Positions 36,935-46,704 of a DNA stretch of 64,000 bases are shown here, piece after piece. The stretch's first letter is position 1. The number at the start of each line of letters is the position of its first letter. The position numbers and the translations under genes are program-made. The DNA is taken from NCBI RefSeq assembly GCF_016424485.1, contig NZ_JAELUP010000003.1, positions 62,001 to 126,000 on the forward strand, given 5' to 3'. This stretch comes from Paenibacillus roseus (GTDB lineage: Bacteria > Bacillota > Bacilli > Paenibacillales > Paenibacillaceae). Below the pieces are notes generated by a model, which was given only the letters and a program-made list of their open reading frames with translations, was not told the origin of the DNA and made no database searches.

Positions 36935-38035
36935 ATGAACATTCACTGGATTTTATTGATGGCGCTGTTGGTCAGCATTGGGCAGTCGGCCGTTTACACA
37001 TACTGGGGAAAACGCCGGCTCTCGTACAGCCGCAGCTTCAGTACGGACCGATGCTTCCAGGGGGATCAAATCGAAATGGTGGAACAGATTGCAAATTACA
37101 AGCTGCTTCCACTGCCCTGGCTTAGGGTGGAGTCGTTGCTTCACATCGGATTGCGGTTTGAGCGGCAAGCGAATCTGGAAATTAGTGAAGGGCAATTTAT
37201 GCAAAATCATAAAAGCTTGTTCAGCCTGCTGCCTTATACCAAAATTACTCGACGCCATAAAATCACCTGCGTAAAACGCGGCGTTTACCGGATGGACGCG
37301 GTATCTTTGACTTGCGGAGACGCGCTTGGCATGAACAGCACATCAAAGCGGATTCATGTCGGCTCCGAACTGAAGGTATACCCGAAGCCGCTGCCGCTAT
37401 CAGAGCTGTCATTGCCCACGCAGAGCTGGCATGGGGAGCGAATTGTCAAGCGATGGATTGTTGAGGACCCCTTCATGACGGCTGGTACCAGGGAATACCG
37501 CTATGGAGATTCCATGAAAGGGGTCAATTGGAAGGCGACGGCGCGCACGGGCGCGCTTCAGGTGCACAAGCGGGACTATACTGCGGACAACCGGCTGATG
37601 ATCGTTATTAATATTGAAGATCATGAGCGGATGTGGAATACGGTCAAGGAACAGCAGCGTGTCGAATGGGCGATTTCCTACGCGGCGGGAGTTGCGAGCT
37701 ATGCCGCTAGCCAAGGAATGGAGTTTGGCTTCTTGATCAATGCCTGTCAGCTCGATCGGAACAGGGAACCTGTCCGCATGGAGCCGCAAGGCGGACAAGC
37801 TCAGCTCAAGCGGCTTTTGGATACGATGGCAGAGCTGCTTATAGAGCTGTCCATGCCGTTTGACGAGCTATTGCAAAAGGAAGCGGAGATTGTCCAACAG
37901 CGGGTGGGTTACCTGGTCATTTCCGCATTTTTGAGCGATTCAATCAGCAGTCAACTGGACCGTCTCAGACGAGCGGGGCATGATGTGCAATGGCTGCCGC
38001 TCAGAGGGGAGGCCGTCTATGACAAGAATGCTTAG
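36935..38035 (+). CDS. DUF58 protein partner of MoxR
   Basis: This is a 366-residue protein behind AGGAGGTCGGG. It has an N-terminal membrane helix, an immunoglobulin-like stretch with KRGVYRMD, and then a von Willebrand A-like DUF58 domain starting at EYRYGDSMKGVNWKATARTG, the family signature (about residues 186-205). DUF58 proteins occur next to MoxR across bacteria and probably form the client or scaffold. It overlaps the next gene by 17 nt. Confidence 0.92.
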   Translation: MNIHWILLMALLVSIGQSAVYTYWGKRRLSYSRSFSTDRCFQGDQIEMVEQIANYKLLPLPWLRVESLLHIGLRFERQANLEISEGQFMQNHKSLFSLLPYTKITRRHKITCVKRGVYRMDAVSLTCGDALGMNSTSKRIHVGSELKVYPKPLPLSELSLPTQSWHGERIVKRWIVEDPFMTAGTREYRYGDSMKGVNWKATARTGALQVHKRDYTADNRLMIVINIEDHERMWNTVKEQQRVEWAISYAAGVASYAASQGMEFGFLINACQLDRNREPVRMEPQGGQAQLKRLLDTMAELLIELSMPFDELLQKEAEIVQQRVGYLVISAFLSDSISSQLDRLRRAGHDVQWLPLRGEAVYDKNA

Positions 38036-39314
38036 GGTAGCCCGGAACGCGGCTTGCCAAGGGTTTGTGGAATTTCTGCTTTATTTCCCGGCTTTGCTTG
38101 TTATTCAAGTCTATCTGCTTCATGGTTCCGGATGGTCGGCGCTGCTGTTGTTGCTTCTTCTTGCGCTCAGCTATGGGTTGGGAAGCTGTGCAAGCAGCCT
38201 GCTGAAGCTGCGGCAGCTGTATCGGCTGTTGATCTTCTGTATTGTCGGCGGCGCAGCTTTGTCTTATATAGTCTATGGGGCGGGTTTGTCCAGCCTCGGT
38301 TCAGCAGGAGTGCTCATCGGTATTTCTTTGTACCGGGGCGCCAGAAGCGATCAGGCTGCCTGGGGGGAGCGTTTCCCGTTAGGCGCTTATTTCACGGGAC
38401 TGTCCCTGTACTTTATCGCATCAATTATTTTCGGTTTTGTCCAGGAGCTGCAGCCGTACACCTCGCTGCTTCTTGGTTGCGGCATTGCCTCGCTTGTCGC
38501 CGCAATGTATATTTCCAACAGCCGGATGCTTTGGATTGAGACGGCGAGTGGGGAGGCTTCGGCATTGCCAGCAGGTGTCCGCAGGCATAACCGGCTACAG
38601 ATCGGCCTGCTGCTCGCGGCTGTATTGCTGCTCACCTTTCTTCAGCGCTTCGATCGGGTGCTGATTTGGCTAAGGGACTGGATACAAAGTCTGTTTGAAG
38701 ATAGAGGGGAGAGCGCGACGCCAGAGCAGACGCCGCTAGAGCCAGGGCCGCCCGAGATAAGTCCGTTGATCCCGGGCGAACCGAGAGAGCCTTCCGTGCT
38801 ACTCATGTATCTGGAGAAGCTGTTGAGTGCCATCATCATGATCGCTCTGGGTATCCTGCTGATTTGGCTGCTCTATAAGGGGATCAGACGGGTGCCTGGG
38901 GCAGCTTCCATAATTCGCCGCTGGCTTGGCCGGTTGCTGAACCGGCAGCGCGGCAGTTTCGCTCATGACGGGTATGTCGATGAAGTCGAGACGGTACTGG
39001 ACTGGAACGGGAGTAAGCAAGGTAAGGGACGGAAGAGCATCGGCAAGAGGGGCAGAGAACGCTGGCAGGAGGATATGGGCGCCAATGACAAAGTTCGTTT
39101 CCTGTACAGAGTCTGGCTTCGCCAAAAGCGGAAAGAGGGTTATGAACGGCTGCCGTATCAGACACCGAGGGAGACCCTTGATGAGTTGCTTAGAAGCGAG
39201 AGTGATGAACCTGGCCTGGCTCATCAACTGACGGATATGTATGAGCAGGCGCGTTATAGCGCAAATGAAGTTCCGCCCGAGGAAATCCGGCGTATAAAGG
39301 AAAAATTGATTTAA
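38019..39314 (+). CDS. Membrane protein with C-terminal DUF4129
   Basis: This is a 431-residue protein. The ATG at 38019 has AGAGGGGAGG upstream and lies within the end of the DUF58 gene. There are five to six membrane helices in the first 220 residues, a Pro/Glu-rich extracytoplasmic loop (about 222-250), one further helix (about 268-287), and a cytoplasmic tail with VRFLYRVWLRQKRKEGY and TPRETLDELL, typical of DUF4129. In many Bacilli the fourth gene is a membrane transglutaminase whose C-terminus carries this same domain; here no transglutaminase core (Cys-His-Asp) is visible, and 39315-39612 has no gene. Confidence 0.8.
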   Translation: MTRMLRVARNAACQGFVEFLLYFPALLVIQVYLLHGSGWSALLLLLLLALSYGLGSCASSLLKLRQLYRLLIFCIVGGAALSYIVYGAGLSSLGSAGVLIGISLYRGARSDQAAWGERFPLGAYFTGLSLYFIASIIFGFVQELQPYTSLLLGCGIASLVAAMYISNSRMLWIETASGEASALPAGVRRHNRLQIGLLLAAVLLLTFLQRFDRVLIWLRDWIQSLFEDRGESATPEQTPLEPGPPEISPLIPGEPREPSVLLMYLEKLLSAIIMIALGILLIWLLYKGIRRVPGAASIIRRWLGRLLNRQRGSFAHDGYVDEVETVLDWNGSKQGKGRKSIGKRGRERWQEDMGANDKVRFLYRVWLRQKRKEGYERLPYQTPRETLDELLRSESDEPGLAHQLTDMYEQARYSANEVPPEEIRRIKEKLI

Positions 39315-39612
39315 CTTTGAAATCAACGTTTTCCTCGCTGGAAGACGAATCATAATGTAAGTTATGAGCTTTGAAATTTAAACTGTGAATTTTGAAAAGA
39401 GATAGTCATGGTTTAATCACATAAATATTTTATGGCACTAATTTTATTCTATACCAAGATGTCCGGTGCGTTAGACAATTTAGAAAAAATGAATTGTTGT
39501 AAGGCGTCATTTTCAAGCAGGACATTGGTGAAGAATGTCGAAAAAGAAAGTATAATATCAAGGTACAAGCAGAACGAGAGCATGGCTTCCTTTAGAGTTG
39601 GCAGGTGTAAAA

Positions 39613-40881
39613 ATGGAAAAATATCAGCTTGCTTTAATTGCAAGATTGAAGGAGCAATTGGAGCTCTGGCTGGAAGCTGAACAATGCCCGCATACGAACC
39701 CGGATAGACATTCGGATCAACAGTCGGTAGCTACAAGCGATGAGCTGTACCGGTTTTTGCATACCATTCGCGGAACTTCAGGTACGATCGGGCTGTCCCG
39801 TATCTCGGAAGAAGCTGCTTCTCTGATGAATGCGCTCGAACTGCAACCGCAGGATGAATGGCCGCGAAGTGACTTGAAACAATTCTTGTCACCACTGGTT
39901 GTGCTTGTACAAGGAGAACATGCTGCCGCTCCTGTTAAGGTGGATGCAGGCAAGGCTGGGAGCAACGTAAAAGGGAGTCTGTTGCTTGTCGATGACGATG
40001 AAGCCATTCTCGCTTACCTGACGGAAGAATTGGGTCGCAGAGGATATGGGGTAACGGCAACGACCGACCCCGCGATAGCGCTGCGTCTTGTACATACGAG
40101 CAATCCTGATGCGATGGTGCTGGATTTGCATTTGCAGATGAGCAGCGGGATCGATATTATGCTTGCTGCAAGGGAGCAGGCGGCGGCTGTACATACTCCT
40201 GTCCTTATGATGAGCGCGGACATGTCGCCGACCGCCCCTGTTCAGGCGCTGCGGCTCGGCGCCGATGATTATATCGTGAAGCCGCTGCATGCGACAGAGC
40301 TTGCTGCACGGTTGGAGCGTCTGTTGCTGCGCAAACGTGTTGCGGAGGAACTAGCGTCTGTTGACAGCTTGACAGCGGTCTTGAATCGGACGCAGCTTCC
40401 CGAGCTTTACCGTGAGGCTGTCTCTGCCACGGGGAATACCGGACATGACGGTTTCTTGCTGATGTTTCAGCTCGCAAATCTGGAGCAAATCAATCTGACC
40501 TGGGGAGAAGAAGCGGGCAACGCTGCGCTGTCCGGATTGGCTCAATGTTTGAGCTCCAGGCTCTCTGGCGAGTCTGAAAGTGAACTGCAGGCGGTGGTTC
40601 GCTACAGCGGCAGCCGTTTCATCGTTTTGCTTCGGGGGATGGAAAAAGAGGCTGTGCAAATTTATATTGAGCGGGTGAAACAGCGTCTGTCTACTTTCTG
40701 GCCGGAAGGGGAGGATAGGGGTCTGATTACGGTCGTGTATACGCAGATGGAGCCTGCGTTGGAGGCGGCAAATGAGACCCTGCATGGCTTGCTTCGGCTT
40801 AGCAGATCTGCCAAGGAAATCGCGGAACGGCCAATGAATGAGCAAGCAGACAAAGGCTGCATCCTAGAATTTGGATCATGA
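39613..40881 (+). CDS. Phosphorelay protein: Hpt - receiver - degenerate GGDEF
   Basis: This is a 422-residue protein from ATG 39613. Residues about 1-100 form an Hpt domain, with phosphoacceptor His in LHTIRGTSGTIGLSRI. The receiver (about 122-240) has LLVDDDEAI, acceptor Asp in MVLDLHLQMSSG and Lys in DYIVKPLHA. The C-terminal 175 residues begin DSLTAVLNRTQLPELY like a GGDEF domain, but the signature loop is YSGSRF, so no cyclic-di-GMP synthesis is expected. It lies upstream of a stand-alone receiver and a hybrid kinase, suggesting it relays phosphate between them. Confidence 0.88.
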   Translation: MEKYQLALIARLKEQLELWLEAEQCPHTNPDRHSDQQSVATSDELYRFLHTIRGTSGTIGLSRISEEAASLMNALELQPQDEWPRSDLKQFLSPLVVLVQGEHAAAPVKVDAGKAGSNVKGSLLLVDDDEAILAYLTEELGRRGYGVTATTDPAIALRLVHTSNPDAMVLDLHLQMSSGIDIMLAAREQAAAVHTPVLMMSADMSPTAPVQALRLGADDYIVKPLHATELAARLERLLLRKRVAEELASVDSLTAVLNRTQLPELYREAVSATGNTGHDGFLLMFQLANLEQINLTWGEEAGNAALSGLAQCLSSRLSGESESELQAVVRYSGSRFIVLLRGMEKEAVQIYIERVKQRLSTFWPEGEDRGLITVVYTQMEPALEAANETLHGLLRLSRSAKEIAERPMNEQADKGCILEFGS

Positions 40882-40899
40882 TGGAGGGTTAATGATTTT

Positions 40900-41265
40900 A
40901 TGAAAAAACTGCTGTTGGCAGAAGATGAGCCGATATTGCGGATGCTGGTTGTCGATACGCTGGAGGATGAAGGCTACAGCATCGACGAGGCGAGCGACGG
41001 TGATGAGGCTTACCAGTACATTACATCCGGGGAATATGACCTGGTCATTCTGGATTATATGATGCCAAAAATGACGGGGATTGAAATTATTGAAAAGGTC
41101 AGACAGCTTCCCGGCAAAGAGAATGTCAAAATTTTAATGCTCTCCGCCAAGAATCAGCAGGCGGAGCAGGACAAGGTGCTGGCGGCGGGCGCGGACGGTT
41201 TCATGTCCAAGCCATTCAGCCCGCTGGATCTGATTGATAAGGTGGAGGAGATGTTACGTGGCTAA
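40900..41265 (+). CDS. Single-domain response regulator, CheY-like
   Basis: This is a 121-residue receiver with no output domain. The acidic pair is in LLAEDEPILR, the phosphoacceptor Asp in LVILDYMMPKMTG, the Thr/Ser in ILMLSAKNQ and the Lys in FMSKPFSPLD. It sits 18 nt after the Hpt-containing protein and overlaps the kinase gene by 8 nt. It probably works by protein-protein contact or as a phosphate intermediate in the relay. Confidence 0.93.
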   Translation: MKKLLLAEDEPILRMLVVDTLEDEGYSIDEASDGDEAYQYITSGEYDLVILDYMMPKMTGIEIIEKVRQLPGKENVKILMLSAKNQQAEQDKVLAAGADGFMSKPFSPLDLIDKVEEMLRG

Positions 41266-44095
41266 ATGGCAGCATTATTTACGCAAGCGGATTACCCGCC
41301 GCTTCAGTTCAATGCTGCTGCTGTCCCTGCTGCTTATATTGGCAGGCGCAATCTTTATGCTGTGGAGCACCATTCAGATCTTGCAGAAATACGAGCTTAA
41401 GTCCAATGATATCCGGACCAAGCAGGAGCTTGTTGTGGAGATCGGAGATTATTCAAGCGAAATCATTTTGCGCGCCAGGGGCTATTATGTTTATTTAAAC
41501 CAGTTTGAATACAAAAAGTTGTTCGAAGCGAAAAGAGAGCTTGAGCAATATATAGCGGATTTCAAAAAGCTTGAATTTACGGAAGAAGAGGATCGGCTCA
41601 TTGCCGGAATTGAGAGCTTCTTCACGGATTATTTTGATAATCTTTTGCCGGGGGCCATAGCGCTGGCTGAAAAAGGCGACTATGAAGGCTTGCGCAAGTT
41701 TGTTCCTTCGGGGGAAGCCAATCCGGTCAACGAACTGATGCAGTTTTCCAAAGAATTCGAGCGCAATGTCCAACTTATCGCTTCAAACGCCAATGATAAG
41801 CTGCTCCGCGACCTGTCGTTTCAAGGCATTCTATTTATCATTTATATATGTCTTGTGCTGTTGCTGTCGCTTTATATCAGCCGCCGTGTCGCAATCGATA
41901 TCGGTCAGCCGCTTGGTCAGCTTGCGCAACAGGCCGGTCGATTTGGCCGAGGGGATATTATTCATCTGGAAAACCTTGATCGCGAGGATGAGATCGGTGA
42001 TCTTGCCCGTTCCTTTAACAGCATGATGGTCCAGATTCAGGCCAAAGAGGAGGAACTGCTTGCCCAGAACGAAGAGCTGATTGCCCAGCAGGATGAGTTG
42101 CAGGCGCAGCAGGAGGAGCTTCAACAGGTCGTCGAAACGCTGGAGGAAAATGAAGTTTACTTGACCAACCGGAACGCTTTCATTCAGGCGCTCGCCAATA
42201 CGTTGGACAAAAAGGAACTGCTCGACAGCATTATACAAAACCTGGTGCGGTTTAGCGACTATGATAAAGGGATTCTGGTTCTGCTGGATGCGACTCGCGA
42301 TTATGCGGCCAGCGGTGTGTCCGTTGCGGCGGCAGCCAGGTTTATTGAATCGCTTGAAGACAGCATGGCGGTAAGGGCTATCGAGATGCTGGCGCCATAC
42401 AAGCATGTGCGCGATGCGTCGGAGGGTGAGCAAGCCTGCCATGAGAACATGCAAGCAACGGACCTGTACGTTCCGATTATAAATGGACAAAAGACCGTCA
42501 CGGCGATACTGCTGCTTACACGCATTGGCCGGACGATCACCCGGCACGAAGAGAGCGACATGTTGAACTTGGCCCGTCAGGTCTCTCTCGCCCTGGACAA
42601 ACTGGTGATGTATGAGGAAACCGAGCGACAGCGGCAGTTGACGCGCGATATGCTCAATACGATCCAGGAAGGTATTCAGTTTATGAATATGCAGGGGGAG
42701 ACGCTGGAAGTCAATGACAAGATGATGGATTTGTTCCAGTTCTTCCGGAAGGGCGGGCGGCGCTTGCCGCTTTCGCTTGAGAAGCTGCTTCAGGAACTCG
42801 AGGGAAGTGTGATTGGCGCTGGTGTTCTGACTTCTTTTATCAACCGTATTGTTGCGGGGGAGCCGACGGTTTCACAAAGTATTCAATATGAAATCAAGCA
42901 CCCTGTCCAACGCTTTATGCAGCTTTATTACGAGCCGTTGTACAGGGATGGTGTCCAATTCGGGCTGCTGCTTGTTCACCGTGATATTACCAGGGAGTAT
43001 GAGGTGGACCGGATGAAATCCGAGTTCGTGAGCACGGTCAGTCATGAGCTGCGCACGCCGCTGGCGAGTGTGTTGGGCTTTGCCGAGCTATTGCTGCATA
43101 GAGAATTAAAGCCGGAGCGCCAGCGGAAATATATGTACACCATTCATCAGGAAGCAAGGCGTTTAACGACATTAATTAATGATTTTCTTGATCTGCAGCG
43201 AATGGAGTCCGGCAAGCAGACCTATGTTGTAGAGCCTGTCGAGCTGACGCCGCTAATTCGAGAGGTTGTGGAAATTCAGCAGTTGGGTCATGATAGCCAC
43301 AATTTTGTATTGAACCTGGATGAATCGTGTACTGTGCTCGGAGACCAGGACAAGCTGCGCCAGGTCATGACGAATCTGATCAGCAATGCGGTCAAGTATT
43401 CGCCGAGTGGCGGCGAAGTTCGTATTGCTTGTCGCTCCATCCGCGGCAAGGCCATAGTGGATGTCCAGGATGAAGGTCTTGGCATTCCGAAGGATGCGCT
43501 CCCGCAGTTGTTTACGAAGTTCTATCGCGTCGATAATTCGGACCGTAGAGAGATTGGGGGTACCGGTCTTGGCCTGGCCATCGTGAAAGAGATTCTTCAT
43601 CAGCACAAAGGGGAAATTTCCGTTGTCTCCGAGCAGGGCAAAGGAAGTACATTTACCATTTCGCTGCCGCTGCAAGAACGGGAAGAACATCCTGCCGATC
43701 CGGAGGCTGTCGAGTTGATCCGCGAGTCTGCCCCGACGGTTATGCTTGTGGAAAATGATCATAATCTCTCTCACATGCTGCGCGACGAGTTGCTCGCTAG
43801 CGGTTACCGAGTGGAACTGTTCACTGAGGGACGCCTGGCGATTGAGCAAATTGAGCAGATCAAGCCCGATGTTGTCGTCCTGGATCTGATGCTGGAATCC
43901 GGTATGAATGGTTGGACTGTGATTGAGCATATGAAAAAAAATGATCTGTTTATCAATACGCCGATTATTATTTCCAGTGCGTTTGAGGAGAAAGACAAGG
44001 CGGTCCAGTGGGGAATCCGTGACTTCCTGGTCAAGCCTTATTTGCCAGGAATGCTGTCCGCCTCTGTACAGCGCGCGCTATCCAAAATAAAATGA
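41258..44095 (+). CDS. Hybrid sensor histidine kinase (CHASE3-like, HAMP, GAF, PAS, HisKA, HATPase, receiver)
   Basis: This is a 945-residue protein; GTG 41258 lies inside the end of the preceding gene with GGAGGAG upstream. Domain order: membrane helix (about 19-42), helical extracellular sensor, second helix (about 190-208), HAMP, a Gln/Glu-rich coiled coil (LLAQNEELIAQQDELQAQQE), GAF, PAS-like, HisKA with SHELRTPLASVLGFAELL (His near 596), HATPase with NAVKYSPSGG and GTGLGLAIVKEI, then a receiver whose acceptor Asp is in VVVLDLMLESG. With the two genes before it, it makes a multistep relay; no DNA-binding output gene is beside it. Confidence 0.93.
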   Translation: MAKWQHYLRKRITRRFSSMLLLSLLLILAGAIFMLWSTIQILQKYELKSNDIRTKQELVVEIGDYSSEIILRARGYYVYLNQFEYKKLFEAKRELEQYIADFKKLEFTEEEDRLIAGIESFFTDYFDNLLPGAIALAEKGDYEGLRKFVPSGEANPVNELMQFSKEFERNVQLIASNANDKLLRDLSFQGILFIIYICLVLLLSLYISRRVAIDIGQPLGQLAQQAGRFGRGDIIHLENLDREDEIGDLARSFNSMMVQIQAKEEELLAQNEELIAQQDELQAQQEELQQVVETLEENEVYLTNRNAFIQALANTLDKKELLDSIIQNLVRFSDYDKGILVLLDATRDYAASGVSVAAAARFIESLEDSMAVRAIEMLAPYKHVRDASEGEQACHENMQATDLYVPIINGQKTVTAILLLTRIGRTITRHEESDMLNLARQVSLALDKLVMYEETERQRQLTRDMLNTIQEGIQFMNMQGETLEVNDKMMDLFQFFRKGGRRLPLSLEKLLQELEGSVIGAGVLTSFINRIVAGEPTVSQSIQYEIKHPVQRFMQLYYEPLYRDGVQFGLLLVHRDITREYEVDRMKSEFVSTVSHELRTPLASVLGFAELLLHRELKPERQRKYMYTIHQEARRLTTLINDFLDLQRMESGKQTYVVEPVELTPLIREVVEIQQLGHDSHNFVLNLDESCTVLGDQDKLRQVMTNLISNAVKYSPSGGEVRIACRSIRGKAIVDVQDEGLGIPKDALPQLFTKFYRVDNSDRREIGGTGLGLAIVKEILHQHKGEISVVSEQGKGSTFTISLPLQEREEHPADPEAVELIRESAPTVMLVENDHNLSHMLRDELLASGYRVELFTEGRLAIEQIEQIKPDVVVLDLMLESGMNGWTVIEHMKKNDLFINTPIIISSAFEEKDKAVQWGIRDFLVKPYLPGMLSASVQRALSKIK

Positions 44096-44292
44096 TTCAT
44101 AGAGGGCGATTTGGGGTAATAGTACCCGAAGCGCCCTTTCTTCAAACAATAAGGCTGACGCGGAAAAAAGTAATCTGGAAACTATTGCGCCGTCAGCGTG
44201 AAGCTTCACGGACTTGGAGATACGCCTGACGTTCCGGCGAGGCTGAATTTGCGGAAGGGATGTTCGCGTTACAGAATGAAGGAGACTTGGCA

Positions 44293-46545
44293 ATGAATCG
44301 CTTTAAAAAGCGGCTTGGAAAGCTTCGGGAGCATGACCCGAAGCTGCTGATCGCTGCATTTATAGGGCTGCATGCTGTATTTTTATGTATCTGGCTGGAA
44401 ACCGGTTTGACATTGTTTACCGGTCTTGGCCGCATCGCTGATTTTGTTCTGCTGATTGCTGTTGCAGCTGTCGGAAATCTGCTGGTATTTGTTATCATGT
44501 TTATTGTGAGTTTCTTGCTTGTATTGCTTCCCTGGAAGCTGCCTGTGTACTTTATCGGGAGCATTGTCAGTATTTTTGCCGTGTTCCCGCAACTGTTTAC
44601 GTACTCGAATATGAGCTGGTCAGGGGCGTTTATCCTGACCGCGACGTTGGCCATATTCGGCATCTTGGGAGGATGTCTTTTTTATTTCGTCATTCTTCCG
44701 ATCAAGCGAATGGCTCCCCGCACCCTAACACTGATGCTTGGACCATTAATGCTGCTTGCCCTGTCTCTTGGCTTTATTTATTATGGCGGACTTCAGGCAA
44801 ACGGGGCGGTTCCTGTCCTGTCCGAACTTCAGCCAACGGAAACGGTGTCCGATGCCAGCGAAATGGAAGATCGGCTCGTCCCTCCTGTAGCCCAAGGAAG
44901 CTATCCGGTGCAAACCTTTACCTACGGGAGTGGTACAGATGCCCGAAGAAGCGAGTTTGGCCGCCATGCGGACTGGATTTCCCAGACGGCAGATGCTTCT
45001 TCCTTTATAAAAGATTGGAGCAGGCTGCGAACGGTTTATTGGGGATTCGATGAGACACGGCTGCCGGTGAACGGCAGAGTCTGGATGCCGGAGGGCGAGG
45101 GGCCGTTTCCTCTGGTGTTGATTATTCACGGCAATCATAATATGGAAGATTTCTCCGATGACGGCTATGCGTATTTGGGAGAGTTGCTCGCAAGCAGGGG
45201 ATTCATTACCGTGTCCATCGATGAGAACTTCGCCAATTATTCAGCGGTGTCCGGCATCCCCTCGGAGGATTACGCGCTGCGGGCGTGGATGATTATTAAG
45301 CATTTGAAGCAGCTTGACGAGTGGAGCGATGATCCCGAACATCGACTGTATAATACAATTAATTTTGACGAAATTGGGCTTATTGGTCACTCCCGCGGCG
45401 GACAGGCGGCTGTATTGGCAGCCGGATTTGATGATTTCTATGAGCAGGCCAGTCGGAAGGAAGTACTCACCGGCATTCAATATCCGATCAAAACCGTTGT
45501 GGCGATTGCCCCCACTGATAAAAAGCTGGAGAACAACTTTCCCGAGCTGAAAAATATCAATTATTTCGTTATTCAGGGCGCCTATGATTCCGATGTCAAC
45601 ACCTTTGACGGTGATCGCCAGTATGACCGTGTTTCCTTTGAGCCAAGTGAAGCGGATCAGGATTTTTATATGAAAGCTTCTTTGTATGTGGAGCAGGCCA
45701 ATCACGGCCAATTCAATACAAGCTGGGGCAAACATGATATCAAGCTGCCGTTCCGAATGCTGATGAATACGAAGTCGATTATGGCGGGGGAGGAGCAACG
45801 CTTGATCGCCAAGGCATACATTGCCGCCTTTTTGGAGGCGACCCTGTACGGGCGCAAGGAATATATCCCGATGTTCAAGGACTGGCAAACAATTGGTGAT
45901 ATATTGCCGCCAACGAATTATTTAAGTCGGTATGATGACTCCGAGATGCTCCCGCTCGCTGATTACGAGGAAGATGAGAATCAGGAGACAACGACCCTCA
46001 GGAAAGGAAGTCTGGCGGCTAAAAATTTGGCGGAGTGGGGGGAAGAAACCAAGCGGAACCGGGTTGACGGCTCTCGCCTGAATCGGGCCGTCCGGTTAAG
46101 CTGGGAGCATTCGCAGGGCAGATACAGTCTCGAAATTCCCAAGAGCACGGCATTGAGACTGAACAACGCTTCGGAATTTGCTTTTTCCCTGGCCCGCGAT
46201 TCCGGCGCAGTGTCCGAGGGTCAGGAGGAGCTTGATTTCTCCATACAGGTTACCATGAAAGACGGAACCTCTATCAAGCGCTTGCTGAGCGACTTCAAAG
46301 CTATACAGCCTGTATTGGTCAGTCATTTTCTGAATGTAAAGCTGCTTGAGCCTTTTATCCGCAACGGAAAGCTCACTCCTTCGGCCGAGTCGGTCTATCA
46401 GGATTTTTTCATTCCGCTTAACGCGTTCAAGAGGGAGGACGGTCGAACTGTGGATATAACGGAAATCAGAAGAATTGAATTTGTATTCGATCAGACGCCA
46501 TCGGGTACGGTTTGGTTGGATGATATTAGGCTGGATCAGTTGTAG
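44293..46545 (+). CDS. Membrane-anchored alpha/beta hydrolase
   Basis: This is a 750-residue protein. The ATG at 44293 is used, with GAAGGAGA upstream; an earlier in-frame ATG at 44260 lacks a site. Four to five membrane helices (about 18-170) precede an extracytoplasmic alpha/beta-hydrolase domain with VLIIHGNHNMEDFS (oxyanion region), the nucleophile elbow IGLIGHSRGGQAAVLAA and the later EQANHGQFNTSWG containing the likely catalytic His. The C-terminal 180 residues look like a beta-rich binding domain. It is a probable secreted-face esterase/lipase; the substrate is unknown. It has a strong terminator and no operon partner. Confidence 0.83.
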   Translation: MNRFKKRLGKLREHDPKLLIAAFIGLHAVFLCIWLETGLTLFTGLGRIADFVLLIAVAAVGNLLVFVIMFIVSFLLVLLPWKLPVYFIGSIVSIFAVFPQLFTYSNMSWSGAFILTATLAIFGILGGCLFYFVILPIKRMAPRTLTLMLGPLMLLALSLGFIYYGGLQANGAVPVLSELQPTETVSDASEMEDRLVPPVAQGSYPVQTFTYGSGTDARRSEFGRHADWISQTADASSFIKDWSRLRTVYWGFDETRLPVNGRVWMPEGEGPFPLVLIIHGNHNMEDFSDDGYAYLGELLASRGFITVSIDENFANYSAVSGIPSEDYALRAWMIIKHLKQLDEWSDDPEHRLYNTINFDEIGLIGHSRGGQAAVLAAGFDDFYEQASRKEVLTGIQYPIKTVVAIAPTDKKLENNFPELKNINYFVIQGAYDSDVNTFDGDRQYDRVSFEPSEADQDFYMKASLYVEQANHGQFNTSWGKHDIKLPFRMLMNTKSIMAGEEQRLIAKAYIAAFLEATLYGRKEYIPMFKDWQTIGDILPPTNYLSRYDDSEMLPLADYEEDENQETTTLRKGSLAAKNLAEWGEETKRNRVDGSRLNRAVRLSWEHSQGRYSLEIPKSTALRLNNASEFAFSLARDSGAVSEGQEELDFSIQVTMKDGTSIKRLLSDFKAIQPVLVSHFLNVKLLEPFIRNGKLTPSAESVYQDFFIPLNAFKREDGRTVDITEIRRIEFVFDQTPSGTVWLDDIRLDQL

Positions 46546-46598
46546 AGGCTGTGCTGTAATCCCGTGTGGAGGTCAGGAGAGCCGCATATGAAAAGCTC

Positions 46599-46650
46599 AA
46601 GCGCCAACGGCAGTGCCTGTTAGAGACAGCACTGCCGTTTGGCGCTTTTG
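46599..46650. terminator. Bidirectional intrinsic terminator
   Basis: AAGCGCCAACGGCAGTGC and GCACTGCCGTTTGGCGCTT form a stem of about 18 bp with one bulged base, flanked by T-rich bases on one side and A-rich on the other. It separates the convergent hydrolase and recombinase genes. Confidence 0.8.
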
Positions 46651-46704
46651 CCCGTCCAAGGACGGCAAAGCCGTTTACGCTTGTTTCAATTATTAATCGA
46701 TCCG

